Below, piece after piece: positions 1-6,580 of a stretch of 6,613 bases of DNA. This stretch comes from Paramuribaculum sp. GTDB taxonomy: Bacteria > Bacteroidota > Bacteroidia > Bacteroidales > Muribaculaceae. The stretch's first letter is position 1. Each line of letters begins with the position of its first letter. The notes beneath the pieces are model-generated. The model saw nothing but the letters and a program-made list of their open reading frames with translations, was not told where the DNA came from and made no database searches. A program made the translations under genes and the position numbers. Location: the NCBI GenBank assembly GCA_009775605.1, contig VSPV01000133.1, positions 1 to 6,613 on the forward strand. The letters are read 5' to 3'.

Positions 1-2
1 TG

Positions 3-17
3 GTGTATAAGAGACAG
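3..17 (+). other. Nextera/Tn5 mosaic-end adapter remnant (artefact)
   Basis: The 15 bases GTGTATAAGAGACAG match exactly the 3' part of the 19-bp Tn5 mosaic end used in Nextera library adapters (AGATGTGTATAAGAGACAG). The two bases before it do not continue the match. Lying at the extreme edge of the window, this is almost certainly untrimmed adapter rather than genome. Read in frame it gives the familiar spurious peptide start M/V-Y-K-R-Q. Genomic sequence should be taken to begin at about position 18. Confidence 0.95.
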
Positions 18-57
18 AAACAGAGGCGTCGCCGGAGCCGGCGCGGCCCGGCGACGC
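18..57 (-). terminator. Intrinsic terminator downstream of secA (tail truncated)
   Basis: A perfect 10-bp inverted repeat (GCGTCGCCGG at 26-35 and CCGGCGACGC at 48-57) encloses 12 nt that can add three more G-C pairs (37-39 with 45-47). The result is a very stable GC-rich hairpin starting 16 nt after the secA stop codon. On the minus strand it is followed by CTCTGTTT (25 down to 18) and then adapter, so only the start of the U-rich tract is visible. The position fits the end of the secA transcript. Confidence 0.8.
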
Positions 58-73
58 AGGTTATATTTTATTC

Positions 74-3000
74 TTACATTCCGCGGCCGTGGCAGTTCTT
101 GAATTTCTTGCCGCTTCCGCAGGGACACGGATCGTTGCGTCCGATTTTAGGAGCCGCCTTCATTGGCTGGGGACGCTGCTGCTCGCCCTGACGCGCCGAG
201 GCTGCCTGACGCTGGGCGTTCTCGCCCGGCACCGCTTCCTTGTTGGTGCGGTAGCGCGAATAATCGGTGCCGTTGTCGGGCATCGCGCGCTGCACCTCCG
301 GTTCGCGGCGTGTCTGGTCAGGTTCGGGCTGACGCACATATATCTGTCCGCGCATCAGCGTTGCCACAGTCTTTGAGTTGAGGTTTGAAAGCATTTCCTC
401 AAACAGATGGAAGGAATCAACCTTATATCTTACCAGAGGATCTTTCTGCTCGTAGGTGGCGTTCTGCACTTCCTGACGCAGGGCGTCGAGTTCGCGGAGA
501 TGCTCTTTCCAGAGTTCGTCAATCGTTACCAGCAGCACTGCCTTGTGCCATTCCTTAACGATTGACTTGCACTGCGAGTCGTAGGCCTGGCGCAGGTCGG
601 CGCGAAGATGGAACATGCGCTTGCCGTCCGTGATGGGCACTATGATAAGGCCTTCCATGCCGCGGTTCTCCACGCAGTCGCGGATCACGGGCTGGGCCAC
701 ATCAATAATTCTCTGGCTGCGGCGGTTGAACTCGGCCATGGCGGCATCATGGATTTCCATGATGATGTCCTCCTTGGATTTGTTGCGGAATTCCTCGGCG
801 GTGAAAGGGGGCTCGATTGTGAGAATCCTCATCAGTTCCATCGACAGGTCGTCGTAGTCGGCGGCGGAACTGTAGCGTGTCACCAGATCCTCCACCACAT
901 CGTAGAACATATTGGCGATGTCGATGCCTATGCGTTCGCCGAGCAGGGCGTGGTGACGGCGGCTGTAGATGTAGGTGCGCTGCTTGTTCATCACGTCGTC
1001 ATACTCCAGAAGGTGCTTGCGGATACCGAAGTTGTTTTCCTCCACGCGCTTCTGGGCTGATTCGATGGCCTTGTTGAGGGTGGAGGATTCAAGCATCTCT
1101 CCCTCCTCGATACCGAACTTGTCGATCATCTTGGCCACACGGTCGGAGATGAACAGACGGGTAAGCTGGTCCTCGAACGATACGTAGAACACCGACGATC
1201 CGGGGTCGCCCTGACGGCCTGCACGTCCGCGGAGCTGGCGGTCGACGCGGCGCGACTCATGACGTTCCGTGCCTATGATGGCGAGACCGCCCGCTTTCTT
1301 CACCTCTTCGGGGAGCTTGATGTCGGTACCGCGGCCCGCCATGTTGGTGGCGATGGTCACTGTACCGGCTTTTCCGGCCTGGGCCACAATCTCGGCCTCG
1401 CGCTGGTGGAGCTTGGCGTTGAGCACGTTGTGGGGAATATGGCGCATTGTGAGCATTCGGCTGAGGAGTTCGGAGATTTCCACGGAGGTGGTGCCCACAA
1501 GTACGGGGCGTCCCTTCTTCACGAGTTCCTCAATCTCAGCAATCACGGCATTGTATTTCTCTTTCTTGGTCTTGTAGACGCGGTCGTTCATGTCCACGCG
1601 TGCCACAGGACGGTTGGTGGGGATGGTCACCACATCGAGCTTGTAGATATCCCAGAACTCACCGGCCTCGGTCTCTGCGGTACCGGTCATGCCCGCAAGG
1701 GTGTGGTACATTCTGAAATAGTTCTGGAGAGTGATGGTGGCGAACGTCTGTGTGGCGGCCTCTACCTTCACGCCCTCTTTTGCCTCGATGGCCTGGTGCA
1801 GACCGTCGGAATAGCGGCGTCCCTCCATTATACGGCCCGTCTGCTCGTCGACAATCTTGATTTTGTTGTCGTCAATCACATATTCCACATCCTTCTCGAA
1901 GAGGGTATAGGCTTTGAGAAGCTGGGTTACGGTATGGACGCGCTCCGATTTGATAGAGAAGTTCTGCAGCAGTTCCTCTTTTTTCTGGCGGCGTGCCTCC
2001 AGGTCGGTTATATGTTCGGTATCGGAGAGCTGGGTGGCGATGTCGGGGAGCACGAAGAATTCCGGGTCGGAGCTTGTGCCGGTAAGTTCGTCGATACCTT
2101 TGTCGGTAAGCTCCACGGTGCGGTTCTTCTCGTTGATCACGAAATAGAGGGGCTCGGTTGCCTTGGGCATCTCGCGTGCATTGTCCTGCAGATAGTAGCC
2201 TTCGGTTTCCAGCAGAAGGTTCTTGATGCCTTCCTGGCTAAGGAAGCGGATGAGGGCGGAGTTCTTGGGCAGACCCTTGTAGGCACGGAAGAGAGCGAGG
2301 GCTCCTTCTTTGCGCACCTCCTTGTCTTCGCTTGCAAGCTTGGCTTTTGCTTCGGCAAGGAGCGAGGTCACGAGCTTGCGCTGGGCGTTTACCACCTTCT
2401 CCACGTTGGGACGGTACTCTACGTAAAGCTGGTCGTCGCTCACGGCCACGGGGCCGGAGATGATGAGCGGGGTGCGCGCGTCGTCTATAAGCACGGAGTC
2501 AACCTCGTCGACAATGGCATAATAGTGCTTGCGCTGCACGAGGTCCGACGGCGACATTGCCATGTTGTCGCGTAGGTAGTCGAAACCGAACTCGTTGTTC
2601 GTGCCGAAGGTGATGTCGCATTCGTAGGCGGCGCGGCGTGCGGGTGTGTTGGGTTCGTGCTTGTCGATGCAGTCAACGGTCAAGCCGTGGAACATATAGA
2701 GCGGGCCCATCCACTCGGAGTCACGCTTCGAAAGGTAGTCGTTGACGGTTACCACGTGAACTCCGCGGCCTGAGAGAGAGCGGAGGAAAACAGGGAGGGT
2801 AGCCACGAGTGTCTTACCCTCGCCGGTTGCCATCTCGGCAATCTTGCCCTGGTGGAGAACAACGCCGCCTATGAGCTGTACGTCGTAGTGAACCATGTCC
2901 CAGGTTATCTCGTTGCCGCCAGCCATCCAGGGGGTGCGGTAAATGGCTTTGTCGCCTTCTATGCTCACGAAGTCCTTGCCCTGTGCGGCGAGCTCGCGGT

Positions 3001-3403
3001 CAAGAGGCGTTGCAGTCACTTCTATCGTCTCGTTGGCGGCGAAGCGGGCTGCGGTCTCCCGGAGAGCGGCGAACACCACGGGCAGATGCTCGTTGAGCTT
3101 ATCCTCTATGGTGTCGAGTATATTTTTGTCGTGGCGGTCAATCTCGTCCCAGAGCGGCTGGCGCTGGTCGAAGGGAAGTTCCTCCACTTCTATTTTCTTG
3201 CGCTTTATGGCCTCTTCGTCGGCTGCGGTGGCCTGAAGGATGTCCTCGCGGACGGCTGTTATGCGCTGACGGAGCTCGTCGGTTGTAAGGGCCTGCATTT
3301 CAGGACCGAGAGCTTTGATTTTGTCAATGATGGGGCGGATTTCCTTGAGGTCGCGCTGCGACTTGTTTCCGAATATTTTGGTGATAAAAGAGTTAAATGA
3401 CAT
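74..3403 (-). CDS. secA: SecA, protein translocase ATPase subunit
   Basis: SecA is the cytosolic and peripheral-membrane motor that drives preproteins, including prolipoproteins, through SecYEG by ATP hydrolysis. The 1109-aa product is complete. NBD1 carries Walker A GEGKT (194-198) and the Walker B region DEVDSVLIDDARTP (299-312). The preprotein cross-linking domain lies within about 315-510. NBD2 carries NMAGRGTDI (687-695) and the arginine-finger segment RGRAGRQGDPGSS (725-737). The helical scaffold and two-helix-finger region holds TIDELWKEHL (960-969). A low-complexity Q/R/P-rich linker (about 1024-1085) leads to a C-terminal zinc motif C1093-x-C1095-x8-C1104-H1105, the usual SecB/ribosome-binding SEC-C tail. 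It is about 200 aa longer than E. coli SecA (901 aa), with additions in NBD1 (about 50-150) and in the cross-linking domain (about 330-415), as in other Bacteroidota. The ATG at 3403 lacks a Shine-Dalgarno and sits behind an A-rich leader; a dedicated promoter lies just upstream and a terminator follows. Confidence 0.99.
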   Translation of the reverse strand: MSFNSFITKIFGNKSQRDLKEIRPIIDKIKALGPEMQALTTDELRQRITAVREDILQATAADEEAIKRKKIEVEELPFDQRQPLWDEIDRHDKNILDTIEDKLNEHLPVVFAALRETAARFAANETIEVTATPLDRELAAQGKDFVSIEGDKAIYRTPWMAGGNEITWDMVHYDVQLIGGVVLHQGKIAEMATGEGKTLVATLPVFLRSLSGRGVHVVTVNDYLSKRDSEWMGPLYMFHGLTVDCIDKHEPNTPARRAAYECDITFGTNNEFGFDYLRDNMAMSPSDLVQRKHYYAIVDEVDSVLIDDARTPLIISGPVAVSDDQLYVEYRPNVEKVVNAQRKLVTSLLAEAKAKLASEDKEVRKEGALALFRAYKGLPKNSALIRFLSQEGIKNLLLETEGYYLQDNAREMPKATEPLYFVINEKNRTVELTDKGIDELTGTSSDPEFFVLPDIATQLSDTEHITDLEARRQKKEELLQNFSIKSERVHTVTQLLKAYTLFEKDVEYVIDDNKIKIVDEQTGRIMEGRRYSDGLHQAIEAKEGVKVEAATQTFATITLQNYFRMYHTLAGMTGTAETEAGEFWDIYKLDVVTIPTNRPVARVDMNDRVYKTKKEKYNAVIAEIEELVKKGRPVLVGTTSVEISELLSRMLTMRHIPHNVLNAKLHQREAEIVAQAGKAGTVTIATNMAGRGTDIKLPEEVKKAGGLAIIGTERHESRRVDRQLRGRAGRQGDPGSSVFYVSFEDQLTRLFISDRVAKMIDKFGIEEGEMLESSTLNKAIESAQKRVEENNFGIRKHLLEYDDVMNKQRTYIYSRRHHALLGERIGIDIANMFYDVVEDLVTRYSSAADYDDLSMELMRILTIEPPFTAEEFRNKSKEDIIMEIHDAAMAEFNRRSQRIIDVAQPVIRDCVENRGMEGLIIVPITDGKRMFHLRADLRQAYDSQCKSIVKEWHKAVLLVTIDELWKEHLRELDALRQEVQNATYEQKDPLVRYKVDSFHLFEEMLSNLNSKTVATLMRGQIYVRQPEPDQTRREPEVQRAMPDNGTDYSRYRTNKEAVPGENAQRQAASARQGEQQRPQPMKAAPKIGRNDPCPCGSGKKFKNCHGRGM

Positions 3404-3434
3404 TTTATGTATGCGGTAATTATATTCCGGTTTG

Positions 3435-3466
3435 CAAAGTTATGAAAAATCAGCTGAATAACCCAA
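3435..3466 (-). promoter_or_regulatory. secA promoter, Bacteroidota type
   Basis: The minus strand reads TAACTTTG (3442 down to 3435), an exact match to the Bacteroidota -7 consensus TAnnTTTG. A TTG (3466 down to 3464, within ATTGGG) lies 21 bp upstream and fits the -33 element. The -7 box ends 31 nt before the secA ATG, predicting a 5' leader of roughly 25 nt. secA can therefore be expressed independently of the two genes upstream. The -33 element directly abuts the inverted-repeat cluster at 3468-3514. Confidence 0.75.
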
Positions 3467-3467
3467 T

Positions 3468-3514
3468 CCGGAGGGCAAAAACCTCCGGCCTTGGGCCAAG
3501 GAGAGCGGGCTCTC
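3468..3514 (-). terminator. Cluster of three inverted repeats, probable terminator
   Basis: Three perfect inverted repeats stand back to back after and across the stop codon of the upstream gene: GAGAGC/GCTCTC (3501-3506 with 3509-3514), CCTTGG/CCAAGG (3489-3494 with 3496-3501), and CCGGAGG/CCTCCGG (3468-3474 with 3482-3488). On the minus strand the last has TTTTTGC as its loop. This T5 follows ...CCAAGGCCGGAGG, so a hairpin formed by the first two repeats would have a short U-tract behind it, while the third hairpin has no U-run after it. It may end most lnb-operon transcription before secA, but the architecture is not a textbook terminator. Confidence 0.5.
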
Positions 3515-5144
3515 AGCGTTTGTTGATGTCGAGAGCCGGCAGAGAGGCTCCGTTTGGTGATCGGATGCGCAGAATGCGGGCTACAGTAGGTGCTACCTCG
3601 CGGGCGTCAATAGGTTTGTTTATCTCTCTGGGAGCTATGCCGGGCGCCATGATGAAAAGGGGCGCCGGAAGTTGTGCGTGGCGCGTCACGCCGCCGGGGC
3701 GCGATGTGTTCGGGTCGTCAACCACTTCCCAGCCCGGGTTCACTTCGATTACCACATCGCCCGAATGGGCCAGGGTGGTGTTGCGTTTCAATCCTTCAGG
3801 GTCGGCTCCGGCACGTGAAGCGGTAATTGATTCTATGGGGTAGACCGTGCTGATTCCTGCCATGCGGCCCAGAAAGTCGGCGGCTTCGGCCCGGATAGAA
3901 GGCAGGTCAAGGTTTTTCTCCGAGATGAGCTTATGGTTGAGGTAGAAGTTACGGTTATGATATCCGCTTACCCACTGCCCGTTGCCGTGTTTCGACATCA
4001 GGTACATGTTGAGCAGTGCGTCGGCGCGTTTTATGGAGAACTGTCCGTAGGGTATTCTCCATTTCTCGTTGTCTGGTCCGTCGTGGAACGACCCCGGAAG
4101 TCCGGCCACCATCACAGCCACATTGTCTTTGCCGAACTGTTTCTCCACGGCCTGCATCAGTGAGGCCAGTGATGCGTCCAGGCGGATGTATGCATCCATT
4201 ATTTCGGCGCGGGCGCGTCCGGGAGTTTCAGGCAGGTCGGGCGAAAGGCTGTATGAGACATTGAGCATGCTCACAGCGTCATTGGTCACCGGCTGTATTT
4301 TCTTCAGAAGCCTGAGGGCTATGTTGGTGATTTCGTCGTTCGCGCCCGGGGAGGTGCCGTAGCGTTCGTAGCGGCGAAGGTCGCTTTCCGGATAGACGTG
4401 GCTGAATGGACGCGCGCGCTTTGCCATAGACAGCAGCGGATAGCTGTTCATCGGGCTGCCGGGAGTCCATTTGTAGTCGGAGAGTCGGCGAGAGAGAGGA
4501 TTGCGGTAGTTAATCTCGGTGACCTCCGGCGGCACGTCCTTGTAATAGGTGGAGGTGGCCCAGTTTCCGGTGTTTCGGTTGAGCCAGAACGCACTGTTGG
4601 CGGCATGTCCGGCCGAGATGATGGAAGATGCCGGAGAGGCTGCGATGGAGTAGACGTAGCCGTCGCCGTCGGAGTCCACCCTGATTTCATCGGAAAGCGT
4701 CGATACTTTTACGGCTGCCGGAGAATAAGTCTCGTCGGTAAAGTTTCCCATCACCGAGGTGTCGGTAAGAACGTTTTTCGACAGATGTTTCTCGGAGTCG
4801 TAGACGTAGGCCGAAGGAATGCCGTTGACCGATGGTGCCGCGCCGGTATAAAGTACCGCCATGGCTGCGGTGGCGTCGAGGCCCGGGCCGTAATCCACAG
4901 TGGGGAATTCGGCGGCTTCGTTCATAAGGCGTTTGAAGCCTTCTTCGCCGAAGTTGTTCCGGAGAAGGTCAAGATAATCGGTGGAGAGTCCTTCGATTGT
5001 CACCGCCAGCAGAATGCGGGGGCGGAGGGGTGTGCGTTGTGCTGCGGTCTGTGCGCCGGCGGGAAGTCCTGAGGCGAGAACCGACAGCAGTGAAAGCAGC
5101 GCCATGCGCCGCGCGGTTTTATTATGCTTTCTTTGAAAAGACAT
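3513..5144 (-). CDS. Secreted alkaline-phosphatase-fold protein, probable pseudoenzyme
   Basis: The 543-aa protein has a Sec signal peptide (basic n-region 5-13, hydrophobic 14-28, likely cleavage AGA|Q at 31/32) and no cysteines that I can see, suggesting a soluble periplasmic protein. It belongs to the alkaline phosphatase/type I phosphodiesterase superfamily, PafA-like branch. Landmarks are STDYL (54-58), GFKRLMNE (69-76), YTGAAPSVNGI (99-109), ISAGHAANSAFW..TGNWATSTYY (176-201), DAYIRLD (317-323), LNMYLM (378-383) and a C-terminal DAREVAPTVARIL (513-525). Aligned by eye with PafA, the nucleophile Thr is Ala91 (Thr92 is adjacent), and the phosphate-contacting Asn, Lys and Arg are Ala112, Ser170 and Ala172. 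The metal ligands appear as Glu51, Thr307, Leu349 and Pro350; only Asp303 is kept. Catalysis is therefore doubtful. Its ATG lies inside the end of lnb (23-bp overlap), implying cotranscription and translational coupling. A start at Met14 would delete the basic n-region and is less likely. The cellular role is unknown. Confidence 0.85.
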   Translation of the reverse strand: MSFQRKHNKTARRMALLSLLSVLASGLPAGAQTAAQRTPLRPRILLAVTIEGLSTDYLDLLRNNFGEEGFKRLMNEAAEFPTVDYGPGLDATAAMAVLYTGAAPSVNGIPSAYVYDSEKHLSKNVLTDTSVMGNFTDETYSPAAVKVSTLSDEIRVDSDGDGYVYSIAASPASSIISAGHAANSAFWLNRNTGNWATSTYYKDVPPEVTEINYRNPLSRRLSDYKWTPGSPMNSYPLLSMAKRARPFSHVYPESDLRRYERYGTSPGANDEITNIALRLLKKIQPVTNDAVSMLNVSYSLSPDLPETPGRARAEIMDAYIRLDASLASLMQAVEKQFGKDNVAVMVAGLPGSFHDGPDNEKWRIPYGQFSIKRADALLNMYLMSKHGNGQWVSGYHNRNFYLNHKLISEKNLDLPSIRAEAADFLGRMAGISTVYPIESITASRAGADPEGLKRNTTLAHSGDVVIEVNPGWEVVDDPNTSRPGGVTRHAQLPAPLFIMAPGIAPREINKPIDAREVAPTVARILRIRSPNGASLPALDINKR

Positions 5145-6342
5145 TTGAAGGGATGATAAGGAAGGTTAACGCTCTTGCCGCATCAGCGGTCAGGAACAGA
5201 AAAAATGCGGAGTTAGGCTGCAGGGGACCGAAAGCCGCCAGCGCGAGATACACGGCGATACCCGCAAGGTTGAGCCACTGCACGACAGCGAGCGCTTTGT
5301 ATGTTCGTTTGAACCATATGCACACCGCAATCACGAGGCATAACGGATTTATCCAGAGCAGCAGCCAGTTGGGCGAAGCTGCATAATGGGTCGAAACGAA
5401 TACCAGAAACGTTATCACGCATCCGGCAAGTCCGAGAAGCAGGTAAAAGATGGAGTCGAACCAGCGGCTCAGACGACGGAGAAGAATATCGCGCACGCTC
5501 AGCGCCAGAGCCAGAAGCGCGACTGCGGTTCCGGCTGCTATCGGGGTGAGCCACCAAGGAGTGGGGCCGCATGCTGTGCCTTCGGGCTCGCCGGGGGTAA
5601 GGGCCACCCCGTCGGCAAACACCCGTTTGCCGTCTGATGTTATTTCCGGGGCCATTGCCGCGAGAGCCGCGGGGGCGAAGGCCAGTTCGCGAGAGTCGAT
5701 GGGCGCATCCAGTCCATGGCCCAGGGCGAGGTCTATTCCGAACTGATACCAGGGATAATTACGGTGGTAATGTCTCATGGCGTTGCGGAATGTGGTAGCG
5801 TCGGCAAGATCGGAGGGACGCTCCGGCATGACAAGGGGATGCCCTGTAGCGCGCTCGATATGGTCAAGGATGGCGGTGGCGCAATTCTCGCGCACATAGT
5901 TGTATCGGTACACGGCGTTTTCCGGCCGCACGTTTTCTTCCACGGCTTTGAGTATAGCCGCTTTCTGTTCCTGCGTCAGAAGAAGATCGTACTGGGTCAC
6001 ACGGCGTCCCGTGACGATATATTCGCGGAGGAAATATGCTGTAGGGTAGGCTCCGGCCATATAGTCGGTCTCGCCTTTTACAAACCGATAGACGAAGTTG
6101 GGCTTTTTGAAGTCAAACAGGCCCCAGTTGACGGTGATGTCGGTTCCGTCGGCCTGGCGGACGCGGAGGGCCGCATGGCCCTCGAGTTCGTAGATGATGG
6201 AGCCGGGTGCGCACGTGAGCAGACTTACCACTGTCGAGGAGTCGGCGTGGAACCAATTGGCGTTCCGGGCACACACCGGAAGCATCGGCAGCAGCACTGC
6301 CATTATACAGACAAATATTTTCTGTGGAGTCTGAAGGGGCAT
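5122..6342 (-). CDS. lnb: Lnb-type lipoprotein N-acyltransferase (DUF4105 + 5 TM helices)
   Basis: Lnb of Bacteroides N-acylates the lipidated cysteine of lipoproteins, replacing the Lnt of E. coli. This 406-aa product has the expected two-part design. A signal peptide (hydrophobic 9-23, possible cleavage VCA|R at 25/26) precedes a periplasmic DUF4105 domain with APGSIIYELEGHAALRV (His56), NWGLFDF (72-78) and YVRENCAT (Asn153-Cys154). Five membrane helices follow at about 264-283, 297-316, 325-344, 350-371 and 379-397. Basic residues in RDILLRRLSR, KRTYK and the SKKA tail put those segments in the cytoplasm and the loop with His319 on the periplasmic side. Cys154 and His56 are plausible catalytic residues (inference). 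I chose the ATG at 6342. An upstream in-frame TTG at 6396 adds 18 poorly conserved-looking residues and falls at the predicted transcription start, leaving no leader. Its 3' end overlaps the next gene by 23 bp. The last residues and the lnb symbol rest on family resemblance, not on a search. Confidence 0.85.
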   Translation of the reverse strand: MPLQTPQKIFVCIMAVLLPMLPVCARNANWFHADSSTVVSLLTCAPGSIIYELEGHAALRVRQADGTDITVNWGLFDFKKPNFVYRFVKGETDYMAGAYPTAYFLREYIVTGRRVTQYDLLLTQEQKAAILKAVEENVRPENAVYRYNYVRENCATAILDHIERATGHPLVMPERPSDLADATTFRNAMRHYHRNYPWYQFGIDLALGHGLDAPIDSRELAFAPAALAAMAPEITSDGKRVFADGVALTPGEPEGTACGPTPWWLTPIAAGTAVALLALALSVRDILLRRLSRWFDSIFYLLLGLAGCVITFLVFVSTHYAASPNWLLLWINPLCLVIAVCIWFKRTYKALAVVQWLNLAGIAVYLALAAFGPLQPNSAFFLFLTADAARALTFLIIPSNVFSKKA

Positions 6343-6400
6343 GACGGTTAGTGATTGTGGGATGCGGTGCGTAGATAAGTCCGCGGTTTCAATCAAAGTG

Positions 6401-6430
6401 CAAATTTAGCGAAAAAATTCGCATGAACAT
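6401..6430 (-). promoter_or_regulatory. lnb operon promoter
   Basis: The minus strand reads TAAATTTG (6408 down to 6401), an exact TAnnTTTG -7 box. The -33 region is weak: only TGTT (6430 down to 6427) lies near the expected distance. Transcription should start near 6393-6396, giving a leader of about 50 nt before the ATG at 6342. This placement argues against the TTG at 6396 as the lnb start. No similar box was seen directly ahead of the second gene, so this promoter probably serves both. Confidence 0.65.
6409..6422. repeat. Inverted repeat inside the lnb promoter spacer
   Basis: GCGAA (6409-6413) and TTCGC (6418-6422) form a perfect 5-bp inverted repeat with a 4-nt AAAA centre, touching the -7 box. 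Its position between the -33 and -7 elements is where a repressor could bind, but a repeat this short can also arise by chance. Confidence 0.35.
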
Positions 6431-6453
6431 CCCACGCCGCTATTTCTTTGTCA

Positions 6454-6479
6454 GATTATAGTCACGGATTATAGTCACG
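6454..6479. repeat. Exact 13-bp tandem duplication
   Basis: GATTATAGTCACG occurs twice head to tail with no mismatch (6454-6466 and 6467-6479). The repeat lies about 45 bp upstream of the lnb -7 box and about 110 bp upstream of the lnb ATG. It could be a replication-slippage duplication or a pair of protein-binding sites. Confidence 0.9.
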
Positions 6480-6517
6480 GCCGCATGTAAGCCGTGGATA
6501 ATCCACCATAAATTATC
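6476..6517. repeat. Two adjacent small hairpins
   Basis: CACGGC (6476-6481) pairs with GCCGTG (6491-6496) across a 9-nt loop. GATAAT (6497-6502) pairs with ATTATC (6512-6517), also across 9 nt. They touch each other without a gap; the first begins inside the second copy of the 13-bp repeat. Whether they form in RNA depends on a transcript crossing the region, which is not established. Confidence 0.4.
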
Positions 6518-6536
6518 AGGATAATAATAAAACAAG

Positions 6537-6580
6537 GAGGCTGTGTCGTAATTCAGTTTTACGGCGCAGCCTCTCTTTTC
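6537..6580. terminator. Strong hairpin terminator, possibly bidirectional
   Basis: GAGGCTGTGTCGTAA (6537-6551) pairs with TTACGGCGCAGCCTC (6559-6573) over a 7-nt loop, a 15-bp stem. In plus-strand RNA there are 13 Watson-Crick and two U-G pairs, followed by UCUUUUC. In minus-strand RNA the two wobbles become C-A mismatches, but the downstream tract CTTGTTTTATTATT is U-rich. Because no plus-strand gene is visible in the window, the simplest role is to end a minus-strand gene lying beyond 6613. The better pairing in plus orientation is a reservation. Confidence 0.75.

Noticed and set aside
3..191. Plus-strand frame beginning GTG TAT AAG AGA CAG
   Set aside because: Its start is adapter sequence and the rest is antisense to the secA 3' end and its terminator.
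1259..2575. Open frame of 438 codons on the plus strand inside secA
   Set aside because: It is antisense to a fully intact, motif-complete secA; its product (rich in His, Gly, Val, Leu) resembles no family I know. Codon bias of the real gene leaves the opposite frame open, as for 608-1060 and 2852-3400.
3397..3843. Plus-strand frame spanning the secA upstream gap
   Set aside because: It is antisense to the AlkP-like gene over most of its length, and its first part covers the secA promoter and inverted repeats; no family resemblance seen.
5103..5105. Alternative ATG (Met14) for the AlkP-like gene
   Set aside because: It would remove the overlap with lnb but also the basic n-region of the signal peptide, so the ATG at 5144 is preferred.
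6271..6342. Possible lipobox LPVC in the Lnb signal peptide
   Set aside because: The residue before the Cys is Val rather than Gly/Ala/Ser, and Pro is at -2, so signal peptidase II processing is unlikely; VCA|R fits signal peptidase I better.
6343..6396. TTG start at 6396 giving an 18-residue longer Lnb
   Set aside because: It would coincide with the predicted transcription start behind TAAATTTG, and it pushes the signal peptide to residue 27 of the product; the ATG at 6342 gives a normal exported N-terminus.
6454..6517. CRISPR-like repeats
   Set aside because: Only two copies of a 13-bp unit with no spacer between them, and no cas gene in the window.
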